A stretch of DNA of 43,933 bases from Acetobacter fallax (GCF_011516735.1 NZ_WOSX01000029.1:1-43933), one strand, 5' to 3'. Shown: positions 17,991 to 27,363, counted from the first letter of the stretch. The notes: generated by a model from the sequence alone, not told the origin. Program-made: numbers and translations.

Positions 17991-18889
17991 TGCGCTCTGC
18001 CAGCCCCAACTGGCTGTTCCAGTGCCTTTTCAAGCGAATCAAGGATATGCGTCATCCATCCCTGCCAGTGCAGTCCGGGCGGCAAAGTCTCCGTAACAGC
18101 AACGCAGGGCACCCCAACCTGATGAGCAATCCCCAGAAGCCGCGATGCAGACGGTGTCACCGTCTGCTCGTTATAAATGAGAACCCGCAGCCGCCCCCCA
18201 CGCAGACCACTCTCAAACCGCGCCACCTCCGCAGGTCCAGGCTCGACATCATTCATCACAGCAAGCTGGAAAGCATCATCCTCCATCACCAGTCCCAGGG
18301 CCGAAGCCAGATGGCCCAGAAGTGGCTCCGTCGCGGAAACCCGCATCCCGGCAAACCGGCGCCGCATCGTCGCTATCCGCTCATCCAGCGCCACCACATC
18401 ATGACCCAGCGAGGAAACGCGTTCATCGACACCAGACCCGGATCCGGCGCCATGCAACGCCGCCGCGAAAGCAACCGCAACCTTCGCCACATTGTCCGGA
18501 TCGAACCACAAATGCTGATTGTCGCCGTCGCGCCAGCCCACCACGTCAGCTACACGAATAAACCGCGTGCCCTGATCCTGAGGACGCGCCAGAACCAGCC
18601 GGTCCACCCACGGATCAAACCCGGCACCATTGGCAATGACGATCGCCGCCCCGGCAATCGCCCTCGCCGTCCCTGGCGTCGGCTCAAAAAGATGAGGATC
18701 AATGTCCGGCGAACTGATAATACTGGTTACAGAAACATCCCGACCACCGATCTGCGCAGCCACGTCGCCCCAGACATTCTCCGCGGCAACCACCGGCATC
18801 ACGCCCTCTGCACGCGCAACGACAGGCGCCTGCATGACAACACAAAAAAACAGGGATCGGACCACAAACCGGGACAGCCACATGGGCAC
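17987..18889 (-). CDS. znuA: periplasmic zinc-binding protein of the ABC transporter
   Basis: Cluster A-I solute-binding protein of 300 residues with an N-terminal Sec signal ending near ARA (residues 25-27). Two expected metal ligands are visible, His66 (DPHLFEP) and His126 (QHLWFDPDN). The third position, usually His before a GYxA stretch, reads ATEPLLGH with Glu188, and there is no His/Asp-rich loop of the E. coli ZnuA kind. Such TEP variants occur in annotated Zn/Mn binding proteins, so it is probably functional with a different coordination. The start is GTG at 18889 or ATG at 18883; AGG is nine bases before the latter. A Zur-like dyad lies 17 bases upstream. Confidence 0.85.
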   Translation of the reverse strand: MPMWLSRFVVRSLFFCVVMQAPVVARAEGVMPVVAAENVWGDVAAQIGGRDVSVTSIISSPDIDPHLFEPTPGTARAIAGAAIVIANGAGFDPWVDRLVLARPQDQGTRFIRVADVVGWRDGDNQHLWFDPDNVAKVAVAFAAALHGAGSGSGVDERVSSLGHDVVALDERIATMRRRFAGMRVSATEPLLGHLASALGLVMEDDAFQLAVMNDVEPGPAEVARFESGLRGGRLRVLIYNEQTVTPSASRLLGIAHQVGVPCVAVTETLPPGLHWQGWMTHILDSLEKALEQPVGAGRAQ

Positions 18890-18905
18890 GAGCCTGTAGA
18901 GAGAA

Positions 18906-18920
18906 TGTTATATTATATCA
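18906..18920. promoter_or_regulatory. probable Zur operator between znuA and zur
   Basis: TGTTATATTATATCA, a near-perfect AT-rich palindrome (7+1+7 with one mismatch) in otherwise GC-rich DNA, placed 17 bases upstream of znuA and about 70 upstream of zur. Known alphaproteobacterial Zur boxes are AT-rich palindromes with TGTTATA-like half-sites. It would let zinc-loaded Zur repress znuACB, and possibly its own operon, from one site. Confidence 0.75.
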
Positions 18921-18988
18921 ACTCAAAACAGCCATCCGGACGGCAGGGATGGGCAGCGCTTCCAACATGCCCTACAATACCAGACAGC

Positions 18989-19543
18989 ATGACGAAAACG
19001 CCCATTCCAGCCCTGGACCGTTTTTCCGACCGCACGGAGAGACTCCTCGACCGTGCCGACCGCCTGTGTGCCGCAAAAAACGTCAAACTTACGGCACTGC
19101 GCCGCCAGATTCTCGGCATCATGCTCACCTCGGATCAGCCACTTGGTGCCTACGACCTGCTTGATCGTCTGCAAACCAGTCACCCGGGCGCCGCACCGCC
19201 GACCGTTTACCGAACTCTCGATTTTCTTCTCGAAACCGGGCTGATCCACAAAATTGAGCGTTTATCCTCTTTCGTGCCCTGCACGCACACACTCGATCAT
19301 GATCACAGCCATGACAGCAACGGCATCCACGCAACCCAGTTCCTGATCTGCGGCCTGTGCTCTCATGTCACCGAACTGGAAGAGCCGACTATTCTCTCAG
19401 CCATTCTCGAAGCTTCACAAAATGTCGGCTTCAGAGTGCGACAATCCACTATCGAAATCGAGGGCGTCTGCGCTTCCTGCAGCGCAACACCGCCAGCAGC
19501 AGGCCCGGATCAGAGTAAAGAAAGCCGGCGGACATCCCGCTGA
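18989..19543 (+). CDS. zur: zinc uptake regulator, Fur family
   Basis: Fur-family repressor of 184 residues starting at the ATG at 18989. The winged helix is around KLTALRRQILGIMLTSDQPLGAYDLLDRLQ, with the recognition helix in PPTVYRTLDFLLETGLIHKI. Metal sites are suggested by HDHSHDSNGIHATQFLICGLC and the C-terminal CASC pair (structural CxxC sites). Identity as Zur rather than Fur rests on the divergent znuACB and the shared operator. The stop overlaps the next start (TGATG), so zur heads a three-gene coupled unit. The same frame is open far upstream, opposite znuA, but only as a composition artefact. Confidence 0.9.
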   Translation: MTKTPIPALDRFSDRTERLLDRADRLCAAKNVKLTALRRQILGIMLTSDQPLGAYDLLDRLQTSHPGAAPPTVYRTLDFLLETGLIHKIERLSSFVPCTHTLDHDHSHDSNGIHATQFLICGLCSHVTELEEPTILSAILEASQNVGFRVRQSTIEIEGVCASCSATPPAAGPDQSKESRRTSR

Positions 19544-20118
19544 TGGCCCGGCACCGGAGCCCCTTGCAAGGCGTGTTTGATCTCATCGAAACAGAAATCA
19601 GACCGGCAGAGCCGCGATCAGCAGGGAAGCCGCTCCTCCCCGGAGGCCCGATATCCCAACCTGACCACCCCGATCTGTTTTCAGCTCCCCCCTCAGCCCC
19701 CATACTGCCCGCCGGTCCGCCTGAACCGAACTTACCGGAGCACAAAACCACCGAGCCCGTTTACTTTGTCCTCTCCCCGGTCCGGATCAGGCAATTTATT
19801 GCTACAGCAAGCAGCAACACACTCGACCACTGGCTATATTACTGCACTGACGACACCGGGGGAGCCCGCGAAGCTCATGCAAACGGTCTTATCCCGAACG
19901 CCGACGAACCTCCCATTCTGCGCGAAGCCGGCGCTGTCACCTCATGGCTGGCTCATTTCGACGAAGACGGACCAGACGATGACATGGAAGCAGGTGAACC
20001 GACCATCTTCCGCCTCAGACGCAGCCTCGTCAGAAGCGTCATTGAAACCGATCCGGATGCACCGCAGCAGCCAGGCAAAAGACATTATCTGCTCACAGGA
20101 GACAGGCTGAGTGACTGA
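19543..20118 (+). CDS. conserved-looking hypothetical protein in the zur operon
   Basis: A 191-residue cytoplasmic protein, no family recognised. It starts in a TGATG overlap with zur and overlaps the asparaginase gene by eight bases, so it is firmly part of the operon. The first 70 residues are proline-rich and probably disordered. The rest is acidic, with VYFVLSPVRIRQFIATASSN, a Trp/Tyr-rich DHWLYYCTDDTGG segment and a FDEDGPDDDMEAGE stretch. No cysteine cluster or His tract suggests direct zinc binding. Confidence 0.75.
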   Translation: MARHRSPLQGVFDLIETEIRPAEPRSAGKPLLPGGPISQPDHPDLFSAPPSAPILPAGPPEPNLPEHKTTEPVYFVLSPVRIRQFIATASSNTLDHWLYYCTDDTGGAREAHANGLIPNADEPPILREAGAVTSWLAHFDEDGPDDDMEAGEPTIFRLRRSLVRSVIETDPDAPQQPGKRHYLLTGDRLSD

Positions 20119-21154
20119 AACACCATCTGCAATCAGAACAGCCGTCCCTCTCGCCGAAGTCCTGCGAGGAGGACGCGTTGAATCCATCCATTTCGGCTCA
20201 GTCGCTGTCGTCGACGACAGTGGAAGCATCCTCCTGTCTCTCGGTGACATCGAAACCCCTGTCTATCCCCGCTCAACAACCAAGGCTCTCCAGGCACTTT
20301 CCCTCGTGGAATCAGGCGCTGCTGATCATTACAACCTCACCGACCAGGAACTCGCGCTCGCCTGCGCCTCCCACCGTGGCGAGCCCGAACATGCCGCAAC
20401 CGCACGCCAGATGCTCGAACGTGCGGGTCGCGACGAGGCTTCTCTGGAATGCGGAGTCCACTGGCCAACAAACGCCGCGGCAACCCGCGCTCTCGCTGCC
20501 ACTGGCATCGCCCCCTGCGCACTCCATAACAACTGCTCAGGCAAACACGCTGGTTTCATCTGCACTGCCTGTGCCGAAAACATCGACCCGACAGGCTATA
20601 TCTCCCCCGAACACCCGATCATGCAGCGCGTCACCCGGACTCTGGCCGAAATAACTGGCATTCCGCATACTGCCGCCAACCGCGGCATCGATGGCTGCTC
20701 CATCCCGACCTACGCTATCCCGCTCCGGGCCCTGGCTCTCGCCTTCGCCAGATTCGGAACAGGAAAAACTCTTTCCTCCGACCGCGCCACCAGTGCCAGC
20801 CGCCTGCGCAAAGCCGTTGCCGCAGCGCCCTTCATGATCAGTGGCACAGGCGGTTTCGACACGCGCGTCATGCAGGAACTCGGCACAAAAGCTTTTACTA
20901 AAATCGGCGCAGAAGGTGTGCTGATCGCAAGTCTGCCACAGACAGGGCTGGGCATCGCAATCAAGTGCCAGGACGGAGCTCTGCGTGGCGCTGAAGCCGC
21001 CATGGCCGCTCTCCTCCGTCGTTTCGGAGGCAGTGATTTTGCAACAAATCCAGTCCTGAACGACCTTACCCGAAAAGAACTTCGGAACTGGAACGATATC
21101 CTCATAGGTGAAATTCGCGCTTCAGCGCACCTGACTCCTGTGAGCGAGATATAA
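20111..21154 (+). CDS. L-asparaginase, class 3 (Rhizobium etli ReAV type)
   Basis: A 347-residue asparaginase hydrolysing L-Asn to Asp and ammonia. It belongs to the class first described for the inducible R. etli enzyme, a serine-beta-lactamase-like fold. Catalytic residues map with a constant offset of seven: Ser55 and Lys58 (RSTTK) and Ser87 (ASHRGE). The metal site of that class is also complete: Cys142 and Lys145 in NCSGKHAGF and Cys196 in GIDGCSIPTY. It overlaps the preceding gene by eight bases and is therefore in the zur operon. A zinc-linked regulation of this enzyme is an inference from position. Confidence 0.85.
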   Translation: MTETPSAIRTAVPLAEVLRGGRVESIHFGSVAVVDDSGSILLSLGDIETPVYPRSTTKALQALSLVESGAADHYNLTDQELALACASHRGEPEHAATARQMLERAGRDEASLECGVHWPTNAAATRALAATGIAPCALHNNCSGKHAGFICTACAENIDPTGYISPEHPIMQRVTRTLAEITGIPHTAANRGIDGCSIPTYAIPLRALALAFARFGTGKTLSSDRATSASRLRKAVAAAPFMISGTGGFDTRVMQELGTKAFTKIGAEGVLIASLPQTGLGIAIKCQDGALRGAEAAMAALLRRFGGSDFATNPVLNDLTRKELRNWNDILIGEIRASAHLTPVSEI

Positions 21155-21205
21155 TTTCCCGGATGCAGACAGTTTTTTATTCCAACCCTGAAATGTATTA
21201 CCTGA

Positions 21206-22447
21206 TCAGATACGCAATCGCGCAGAAACCTCTTCCGGCGATTGCGGTGCCTTCCTCAGGAGGTTTGCGGCAAAAACAAGAGCATCCCGCTGCCTCTCTG
21301 CTTTTTCGGATGTTGTCTGCAACCAGTCGAAATCAGTAACCTGTGCATATCCGATAATACGCCGGATAATCTCTGCTGCAGCAAACCCGACCATGTCAGA
21401 AAAGACACTATCGAGATATTGTTCCTGCTCCAAACGCAACAGGGACGGATAAACAGAAAATGTCGCCCGGGAGCACAGATCCCCTCCGGGCACCTCAGCC
21501 TGCCATAAAGCGAGAAAAGCCTTCCGAAACTCTGCCCAGAAAATGTCAATGGCATCGACAATATGAGCCCTCCTCGGAGCCGATGGAGCAGCAGCCCATG
21601 CCAGAACCAAATGGGCAAGATACAGACCACAATCAAAGCCGATCGGCCCATAAAGAGAAAATTCCCCATCAATGACACGGACATCGTCGCCACGAACCAT
21701 GATCGATCCGCTATGCAGATCACCATGTAAAAGTGCCTGAGGGGATGCCAGAAAACGCTGTTGCAGATACGCTACGGCAAGCAGCACCGCTTCGTCATTC
21801 TGAAGCTCGGCAACGTCGCGGTCCAGTTCCTTCAGCCAGTGGTTACGACAATGCGGACGAAAGGGATCTGACAGCACGAGATCAAAAGTAATCCGCGTCA
21901 AAGTCGTGTTTTTCGCAAAGAACGAAAGATCTGGCATCACGTCTTCCAGCTTTCGCGCCAGAAATGACGAAAAAAATGCTGTGCGTGCGACAAATTCCGC
22001 AATCACACGCGAAGGCTCCACAGCATCACCACCGTTTCCCACGGCCTGACGCAATGTCACAAAGTTATCGAGACACTCCATGACAAGCACAAACATATCA
22101 GAATCAAATAGCAGAAATACCGGCACCCGTTCCGGCTCGATCTGCGCGACTCTGCGCAGCCAGGCCGCTTCAAATTCAGTACGATCAAGAGGCATCTGCC
22201 AGTTCGGATCGACCCGAACATGTGGCAGTGACTGTTTCACACAGACCGACCCTGCCGGACCATGCACAAGAAAAACAAGATTCAGATTGCCATCACTGAC
22301 TTCCTGCACATCCCACTGACCAGACTCGCCGCCAAGACGAACAACCAGAGCATCATGCCGCGCCAGGAACAACCGGACACCACTGGTCGTCAGGGTTTCA
22401 TAATACTGCACCACAAACCTGTTTCCTGCCATCGGATCTGAAGACAA
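21206..22447 (-). CDS. mtnK: S-methyl-5-thioribose kinase
   Basis: Aminoglycoside-phosphotransferase-fold kinase, 413 residues, close to the family length. The catalytic loop ALLHGDLHSGSIMV and the metal-binding segment VIDGEFSLYGPIGFDCGLYLA are the MtnK signatures (the family usually has DPEF; here DGEF). SDGNLNLVFLV is the nucleotide-binding loop. It phosphorylates methylthioribose in methionine salvage. The next enzyme, MtnA, is not in the window. It lies 20 bases after the membrane protein gene on the same strand, presumably co-transcribed. It starts at 22447, with an alternative Met at 22432. Confidence 0.82.
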   Translation of the reverse strand: MSSDPMAGNRFVVQYYETLTTSGVRLFLARHDALVVRLGGESGQWDVQEVSDGNLNLVFLVHGPAGSVCVKQSLPHVRVDPNWQMPLDRTEFEAAWLRRVAQIEPERVPVFLLFDSDMFVLVMECLDNFVTLRQAVGNGGDAVEPSRVIAEFVARTAFFSSFLARKLEDVMPDLSFFAKNTTLTRITFDLVLSDPFRPHCRNHWLKELDRDVAELQNDEAVLLAVAYLQQRFLASPQALLHGDLHSGSIMVRGDDVRVIDGEFSLYGPIGFDCGLYLAHLVLAWAAAPSAPRRAHIVDAIDIFWAEFRKAFLALWQAEVPGGDLCSRATFSVYPSLLRLEQEQYLDSVFSDMVGFAAAEIIRRIIGYAQVTDFDWLQTTSEKAERQRDALVFAANLLRKAPQSPEEVSARLRI

Positions 22448-22467
22448 CGTGTATAATCAAGACGCAA

Positions 22468-23490
22468 TTATTGCTGATGAGCACCCGAAGTTGAACTGAT
22501 CCCGACATGCGGGCGCCAATTGCTCTCAAGCCAATGCCATGTGACGAGTGAAGGCAAACCCCATGCAATTTCCCGCAGCCGCTTGATAAGGGATAAAGCA
22601 ATTGAGACCGTCGGAGGCATCCCAAACAGACTTCCCACCAGAACGTAACCTCCTTCCGACACGCCCAGACCGCCCGGCACAGCAAACGCCGCTGATTTGG
22701 CAATCTGACCAACACTTTCGATAACGTACCCGGCCGCAAGCGAGCGATCATGCCCAAGAAAATGCAGGATAATACAGACTTCAACCGCTCCGAGGGACCA
22801 GCCGGCAAACTGCGCCACCCCGGCAATCACTGTCCGCGATGATGTTCTGTAAAGCAACATGATCTCCTCATGCAGCCCACGGATTCCGTCAACACCAGTC
22901 CATCCAAGATGCGCTGAAAGTCTGACCAGCAGTTTTTCAATGACGGAGACCACCCCGAACCACTGACTTCCAAAAATTCCGACACCAATCAGCAGAACAA
23001 CGAACCCGCTTTCAACAAGTTCGTCCGTGGTTGCCGACCGTTTGACCAGACACAAAAGCACTGCCAGCCCGACGATAGTGAACATCACCTGCGTCAGCAG
23101 TTCGACTGTCAGGTCACAGATCGTCGCAGCCGCCGCCCGGCGCATACCCATCCCGCGATGCGCAAGAAGACGTGCCGATACCACCTCACCACCAACCTGC
23201 GCGACAGGAAGCAGGTTATTCACCCCTTCACGCACGCAGCGGAGAAGAAAATAATCCCACAGATTCAGGACGGCTCCATCCTGCACCTGCCTGCCACCGA
23301 TCACCCACCATGATGAAGCCGATAAAAAGACCTGCAAACCATGAAAAACGATCGCCAGAACGATGCCCCATCCACCAGCGGCAATCAGTCCCAGGATCGA
23401 ACCGACCCCAAACCGGACCAGCATCCACACTGTCAGACCAACGCCAAAACCGGCCGCAAGGATGGTCAATCGTTTCATGCAGCCCCACAT
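22468..23490 (-). CDS. flippase-like membrane protein (LPG synthase TM-domain family, HpnL-like)
   Basis: About 340 residues, with seven or eight hydrophobic segments, of the lysylphosphatidylglycerol-synthase transmembrane family without the catalytic domain. Typical motifs are LRCVREGVNNLLPVAQVGGEVVSARLLAHRGM and FAVPGGLGVSEGGYVLVGSLFG. Members include HpnL, encoded with hopanoid genes, which are abundant in acetic acid bacteria. No hpn genes are nearby, so HpnL identity is not proved. A lipid transport role is inferred from the family. The start could be the ATG at 23490 or at 23478. Confidence 0.72.
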   Translation of the reverse strand: MWGCMKRLTILAAGFGVGLTVWMLVRFGVGSILGLIAAGGWGIVLAIVFHGLQVFLSASSWWVIGGRQVQDGAVLNLWDYFLLRCVREGVNNLLPVAQVGGEVVSARLLAHRGMGMRRAAAATICDLTVELLTQVMFTIVGLAVLLCLVKRSATTDELVESGFVVLLIGVGIFGSQWFGVVSVIEKLLVRLSAHLGWTGVDGIRGLHEEIMLLYRTSSRTVIAGVAQFAGWSLGAVEVCIILHFLGHDRSLAAGYVIESVGQIAKSAAFAVPGGLGVSEGGYVLVGSLFGMPPTVSIALSLIKRLREIAWGLPSLVTWHWLESNWRPHVGISSTSGAHQQ

Positions 23491-23588
23491 TCCTTGTCCG
23501 GGATTATCACCTCAGGGTAACCACTGATCCATCATACTCAGAGATCCGGCAAAAGAGCGAAATAAGAAAACCTTCTGACAGTTATCGT

Positions 23589-24071
23589 TCAGCCTTTAAT
23601 CCTGCGGAGTAATGCTATGGATTCAACACAAGCCGCAGCCGCTTCCCGTCCCTTGTTATGGATGTCTTCCCGAGACCGCTCTACAGCCTGCGCCTCGGTA
23701 TACGTCGTGAGAATACCAAATGCGACGGGTGTTTCTGTGGCCAGAGAGGCCTGCATAATGCCAATAGTCGCACCGAGACTGATAAACTCGAAATGGGCTG
23801 TATCACCCTTAATAACACAGCCTAAGCATATCACGCCTTCGTATCGATCACTGCGGGCAAGTGTCTGCGCAAGCAAAGGCAGTTCAAACGCACCCGGAGC
23901 CGGAAAAAAGTCATCCTCTGCAATACTTATCCCATGTTCTGACAACCATTCGATAGTCCCCTGACGCAGACCGCCTGTAATATCTTCATTGAAACGACTT
24001 ACAACCAGCGCAAGGCGAGGAGCCGGTGAAAGGCTCAGGTCAGGAATAGATGCTGGTGAACAGGTACTCAT
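23589..24071 (-). CDS. ribH: 6,7-dimethyl-8-ribityllumazine synthase
   Basis: Lumazine synthase of 160 residues, condensing the RibD product with 3,4-dihydroxy-2-butanone 4-phosphate. Motifs: VVSRFNEDIT near the N-terminus, PGAFELPLLAQ, CLGCVIKGDTAHFEFI with the catalytic His, and FGILTTYTEAQAVERS. It is the last gene of the ribD-ribE-ribBA-ribH series, 65 bases after ribBA, and so is covered by the FMN riboswitch upstream of ribD if transcription runs through. Confidence 0.93.
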   Translation of the reverse strand: MSTCSPASIPDLSLSPAPRLALVVSRFNEDITGGLRQGTIEWLSEHGISIAEDDFFPAPGAFELPLLAQTLARSDRYEGVICLGCVIKGDTAHFEFISLGATIGIMQASLATETPVAFGILTTYTEAQAVERSREDIHNKGREAAAACVESIALLRRIKG

Positions 24072-24136
24072 AACAATCCTCTCCGGAAAATCCGCATTTC
24101 AATAGTTGATGTATTATAAAAAACTGCCTGTTTTAC

Positions 24137-25465
24137 TCAGTCGCGAACAGATTCAGCACGCAGCGAATGACCCATCCGCTGACGTTTGGCGTCCAGATAA
24201 GCCCTGTTGAACGGATTGGAAGGAATATCCAGAGCAATACGCTCACGCACTGTAAATCCCCGGCTTTCAAGTGCGCGAACTTTTTCCGGATTGTTCGTCA
24301 TAAGATCCAGAGTGACTACTCCAAGATCTCTCAGAATCGACGCCGCAGAGGACCAGTCCCGCGCATCTGTCGCAAATCCCAGCCTATGATTAGCATCGAT
24401 CGTATCCAGCCCCTGGTCCTGAAGCGCATAAGCGCGGATCTTATTACCAAGACCAATTCCACGCCCCTCATGTCCTCGCAGATAAATCAGCACACCACTG
24501 TCCACCAGACTGATTTTCCGTAACGCCGTCTGAAGTTGTGTCCCGCAATCACAACGCAGCGACCCCAGCGCATCGCCTGTCAGGCACTCTGAATGAAGCC
24601 TCACAAGAGGAACGCTCCCCTTCTCTGATGGATTACCCTTCACTAAAGCCACATGCTCAACACCATCTCCATCGCGAAAAGCATGGATCATCAGATCATT
24701 ACCACCAAACACACCTGGCAACGCGGCCTCAGCCACTTCCGCAGTAACAGCTGGCTGCGTGCCAGCCACGGCTTCCAGAAGCACAGACGGCAATCCGGTC
24801 GCAGAAACCGCCTCAGACAGTTCAACTGCACCATTGCCATTCTGGCTGATCCAGTCAGAAAGTTCAGAAATCGACACAATCGGCAGACCATACTTTTGCC
24901 CGAATACCTCCAGTTCAGGACGCCGCGCCATGGTCCCGTCATTACTCATAATCTCGCAAATCACTGCTGCCGCGCGGCACCCGGCCAGCAACGCCAGATC
25001 AATAGAACCTTCAGTATGGCCATTGCGTTCAAGCACGCCACCAGGAGCCGCACGGAGTGGAAAAATATGACCAGGCGACACAAGATCAGCCGGCTTCGCG
25101 CCTGGTGCGACAGCCGCAAGGACAGTCCGCGCCCGGTCATGCGCGGAGATACCCGTGGTGACTCCCTCTTTTGCTTCAATCGAGACAGTAAAAGCAGTGC
25201 TTCTCGGCGCCGTATTGACTCTCGTCATCATCGGGAGTTTCAGCTGATCCACACGCTCAGACGTGAGAGGAAGACATACCAGCCCTCGGCCATGTGTCAC
25301 CATGAAGTTCATTGCCTCCGGCGTCATGAATTCGGCGGCCATCACAAGATCGCCTTCATTCTCGCGGTCTTCGTCATCCACCATAATGACCATATGACCG
25401 GTCCGTATTGCCTCAATCGCGCGCCTGAGCGAAGCGGGCACCGCGTGTTTCACCGATACTGACAT
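24137..25465 (-). CDS. ribBA: bifunctional DHBP synthase / GTP cyclohydrolase II
   Basis: Two-domain enzyme of 442 residues making both riboflavin precursors. The N-terminal RibB domain has [18 protein letters not shown] and HTEGSIDLA. The C-terminal RibA domain keeps the full zinc site in [22 protein letters not shown] (three Cys) and [20 protein letters not shown]. In many alphaproteobacteria this half is degenerate; here it looks active. The start overlaps the end of ribE by 16 bases, indicating coupled translation. Confidence 0.93.
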   Translation of the reverse strand: MSVSVKHAVPASLRRAIEAIRTGHMVIMVDDEDRENEGDLVMAAEFMTPEAMNFMVTHGRGLVCLPLTSERVDQLKLPMMTRVNTAPRSTAFTVSIEAKEGVTTGISAHDRARTVLAAVAPGAKPADLVSPGHIFPLRAAPGGVLERNGHTEGSIDLALLAGCRAAAVICEIMSNDGTMARRPELEVFGQKYGLPIVSISELSDWISQNGNGAVELSEAVSATGLPSVLLEAVAGTQPAVTAEVAEAALPGVFGGNDLMIHAFRDGDGVEHVALVKGNPSEKGSVPLVRLHSECLTGDALGSLRCDCGTQLQTALRKISLVDSGVLIYLRGHEGRGIGLGNKIRAYALQDQGLDTIDANHRLGFATDARDWSSAASILRDLGVVTLDLMTNNPEKVRALESRGFTVRERIALDIPSNPFNRAYLDAKRQRMGHSLRAESVRD

Positions 25466-26067
25466 ACGCTCTCCACATATTTCGCTATTACGTCGACTTC
25501 AACATTCACCGGATCGCCCGGCAAAAGTACGCCTATGGACGTGTGATCCCATGTGTGGGGAATAATCATCACCGCAATCCGGAAACTCTCCGTACCGAAT
25601 CCATCAGGAACAGGAGAACCAACTTCGTTAAGAGTCAGACTGATCCCATCAAGCGTGACCGAACCTTTTTCGACCATATATTGCCGCAATACTGCGGGAA
25701 CACTAAACACAACCCGTCGGGCGTCTCCTGCGAGATCCACAGAAACAAGTTTTGCGACGCCGTCGACATGCCCCTGCACAATATGCCCGGACAGCCGGGT
25801 CGCCAGCGTGACAGCCCGCTCGAGATTGACTGTCCCCCCACTCCGGAGACGACCCAGGGCCGTTCGATCCAGAGACTCGGCGCTGATGAAAAAACGAACA
25901 CGACCACTGTCACTAATCTCAGTGGCCGTGAGGCATACGCCATTCACGGCGATGCTTTCCCCGGGCATGACATCCGTCATACCGGTATCAACCTCAAGAA
26001 TGCATGATGCATTCCCGGTTTCAACCGACGCTATACCACCCTGATGCTCCACGATTCCTGAAAACAT
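25450..26067 (-). CDS. ribE: riboflavin synthase, alpha chain
   Basis: A 205-residue protein with the two tandem lumazine-binding domains of riboflavin synthase. It starts MFSGIVEHQG, has ESIAVNGVCLTATEI and, in the second repeat, KGSVTLDGISLTLNEV. It dismutates two lumazines to riboflavin plus the RibD product. It lies six bases after ribD and overlaps ribBA by 16 bases. Confidence 0.93.
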   Translation of the reverse strand: MFSGIVEHQGGIASVETGNASCILEVDTGMTDVMPGESIAVNGVCLTATEISDSGRVRFFISAESLDRTALGRLRSGGTVNLERAVTLATRLSGHIVQGHVDGVAKLVSVDLAGDARRVVFSVPAVLRQYMVEKGSVTLDGISLTLNEVGSPVPDGFGTESFRIAVMIIPHTWDHTSIGVLLPGDPVNVEVDVIAKYVESVCQYR

Positions 26068-26072
26068 ATTTC

Positions 26073-27122
26073 TTATTCTACCTGCTCAACGATACGATCA
26101 TGCTGTTGCGTTGCGGCCAACTCCGGGAATAGCGAAAGCGGCGTCGCCGCATGTCGTTGCCTCACGCTCACGCGCTCTGAACCGTCGGGCGTCACTTCAA
26201 TATGAAGCCAGTCATCCCACAACTCTCTTTCTCTGATTGCGGCAAGAAGAGACGGACCAGCCTCAACAAGAGCCCACAGCACCCCGTTTTCCGCAAGGAT
26301 CCGGGGGACACTTCCAATATCGGAACAGCACAGGACATCAAATCTCTGCCTCATGGCATCAAGCCAGCTTTCCGGAAGATCTCTATTCTGACTACAAATC
26401 ATCAACAAACGCCGCCGCGCCGGATGATCCCGCACGTGCCGCACATCAAATCCCGGCAGGTCTGACCGGATTGTACCTGCCCCGGTAACAATTGCGTCCG
26501 TGCTACGACGAAGTCGATGAGCCACTTCAAGAGCTGCGGAAGACGTAAATGTCTTCTGCCCCACCGGAGGAATCATTGATCCCCTTGCATCAGTTGCCTG
26601 TTTAATCGTGAGCCAGGCCTGTCCCTGGTTGCTCCACTTCTGAAACGGGGCGATCAGTCCGCGGCACTCGTTAAAAATCAGCCCCGCGTCCGGCACAAGG
26701 TTTACCGCGTCGGCAATCCAGCGCACATCCCGACCGGACACCTTCAGCCGCTCCGCGCCTCCTCCAGCAACATTCGGGTTAGGATCCGGGCAGCCAATCC
26801 AGACAGTTCTGACTGGCGTTGCCAGAAGAGCCTCAGCACAGGGCGGCGTCCGTCCTGTGTGATTACAAGGCTCAAGTGTCACAACTGCGGAATGAATACG
26901 ATGCGTCAGCCCATATCCCGCACACTGTTCCAGTGCCAGCGCTTCAGCATGCAGTCGGCCTGCACGATGATGAGCAGCAACAGCCAGAATAGCCCCCTGT
27001 TCATCTAGCAGGGCACATCCAACCGGCGGATTTGGAGCCGTGGCACCGACAAAACGACAGGCTTCGGCAATCGCGGCACGAAAAGCCTGCCCTATCAGAC
27101 TGTAATGAAGGCTTTCCGCCAT
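26073..27122 (-). CDS. ribD: bifunctional pyrimidine deaminase/reductase of riboflavin synthesis
   Basis: About 349 residues: an N-terminal deaminase domain with the zinc motif HAEALALEQC and PCNHTGRTPPCAEALL, and a C-terminal reductase domain (SSAALEVAHRLRRSTDAIVTGAGTIRSD). It performs the second and third steps from GTP. The frame is open to 27215, but that would run into the riboswitch terminator. The ATG at 27122, preceded by GGTGGG at eight bases, gives the normal N-terminus and is chosen. The gene heads the operon directly under the FMN riboswitch. The C-terminal part is less typical than the deaminase half but has its nucleotide-binding segment. Confidence 0.9.
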   Translation of the reverse strand: MAESLHYSLIGQAFRAAIAEACRFVGATAPNPPVGCALLDEQGAILAVAAHHRAGRLHAEALALEQCAGYGLTHRIHSAVVTLEPCNHTGRTPPCAEALLATPVRTVWIGCPDPNPNVAGGGAERLKVSGRDVRWIADAVNLVPDAGLIFNECRGLIAPFQKWSNQGQAWLTIKQATDARGSMIPPVGQKTFTSSAALEVAHRLRRSTDAIVTGAGTIRSDLPGFDVRHVRDHPARRRLLMICSQNRDLPESWLDAMRQRFDVLCCSDIGSVPRILAENGVLWALVEAGPSLLAAIRERELWDDWLHIEVTPDGSERVSVRQRHAATPLSLFPELAATQQHDRIVEQVE

Positions 27123-27182
27123 TCTGCTGCCCACCGGTTCGACACTACGACACATCGATTCAGGGCAGACCAAAGGACAAAA

Positions 27183-27209
27183 CCTCAGACTCCCTTTCCA
27201 GGGAGTCTG
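27183..27209 (-). terminator. terminator of the FMN riboswitch expression platform
   Basis: Perfect 9-bp stem CAGACTCCC / GGGAGTCTG (27186-27194 with 27201-27209), six-base loop, followed by GAGGTTTT on the minus strand. It lies 13 bases past the aptamer and 60 before the ribD start, so FMN binding would favour this hairpin and stop transcription early. Confidence 0.85.
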
Positions 27210-27221
27210 AGCCATCCGTTG

Positions 27222-27363
27222 TTCTCTTTCATCCGGACTATACCGTCGGCTCCGGAATTTCGCCGGATCTGCTAAACCTGTCTATTCAGACAGACCGCTC
27301 GCGGGCTTTCAGACACAAATGCCTGATTTACCGCCGGTGGGGAATTGCACCCCGCCCTGAGAA
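27222..27363 (-). promoter_or_regulatory. FMN riboswitch (RFN element)
   Basis: On the minus strand the conserved blocks occur in order: TTCTCAGGGCGGGGTGCAAT, then CCCCACCGGCGGTAA, then AGCCCGCGAGCG, then GATCCGGCGAAATTCCGG, then GCCGACGGTATAGTCCGGAT, and GAAAGAGAA closing the P1 helix with the first block. It senses flavin mononucleotide and represses the rib operon downstream. Confidence 0.96.

Noticed and set aside
17978..18988. Upstream extension of the zur frame
   Set aside because: It lies opposite znuA and would cross the Zur operator; the Fur-family fold starts at 18989.
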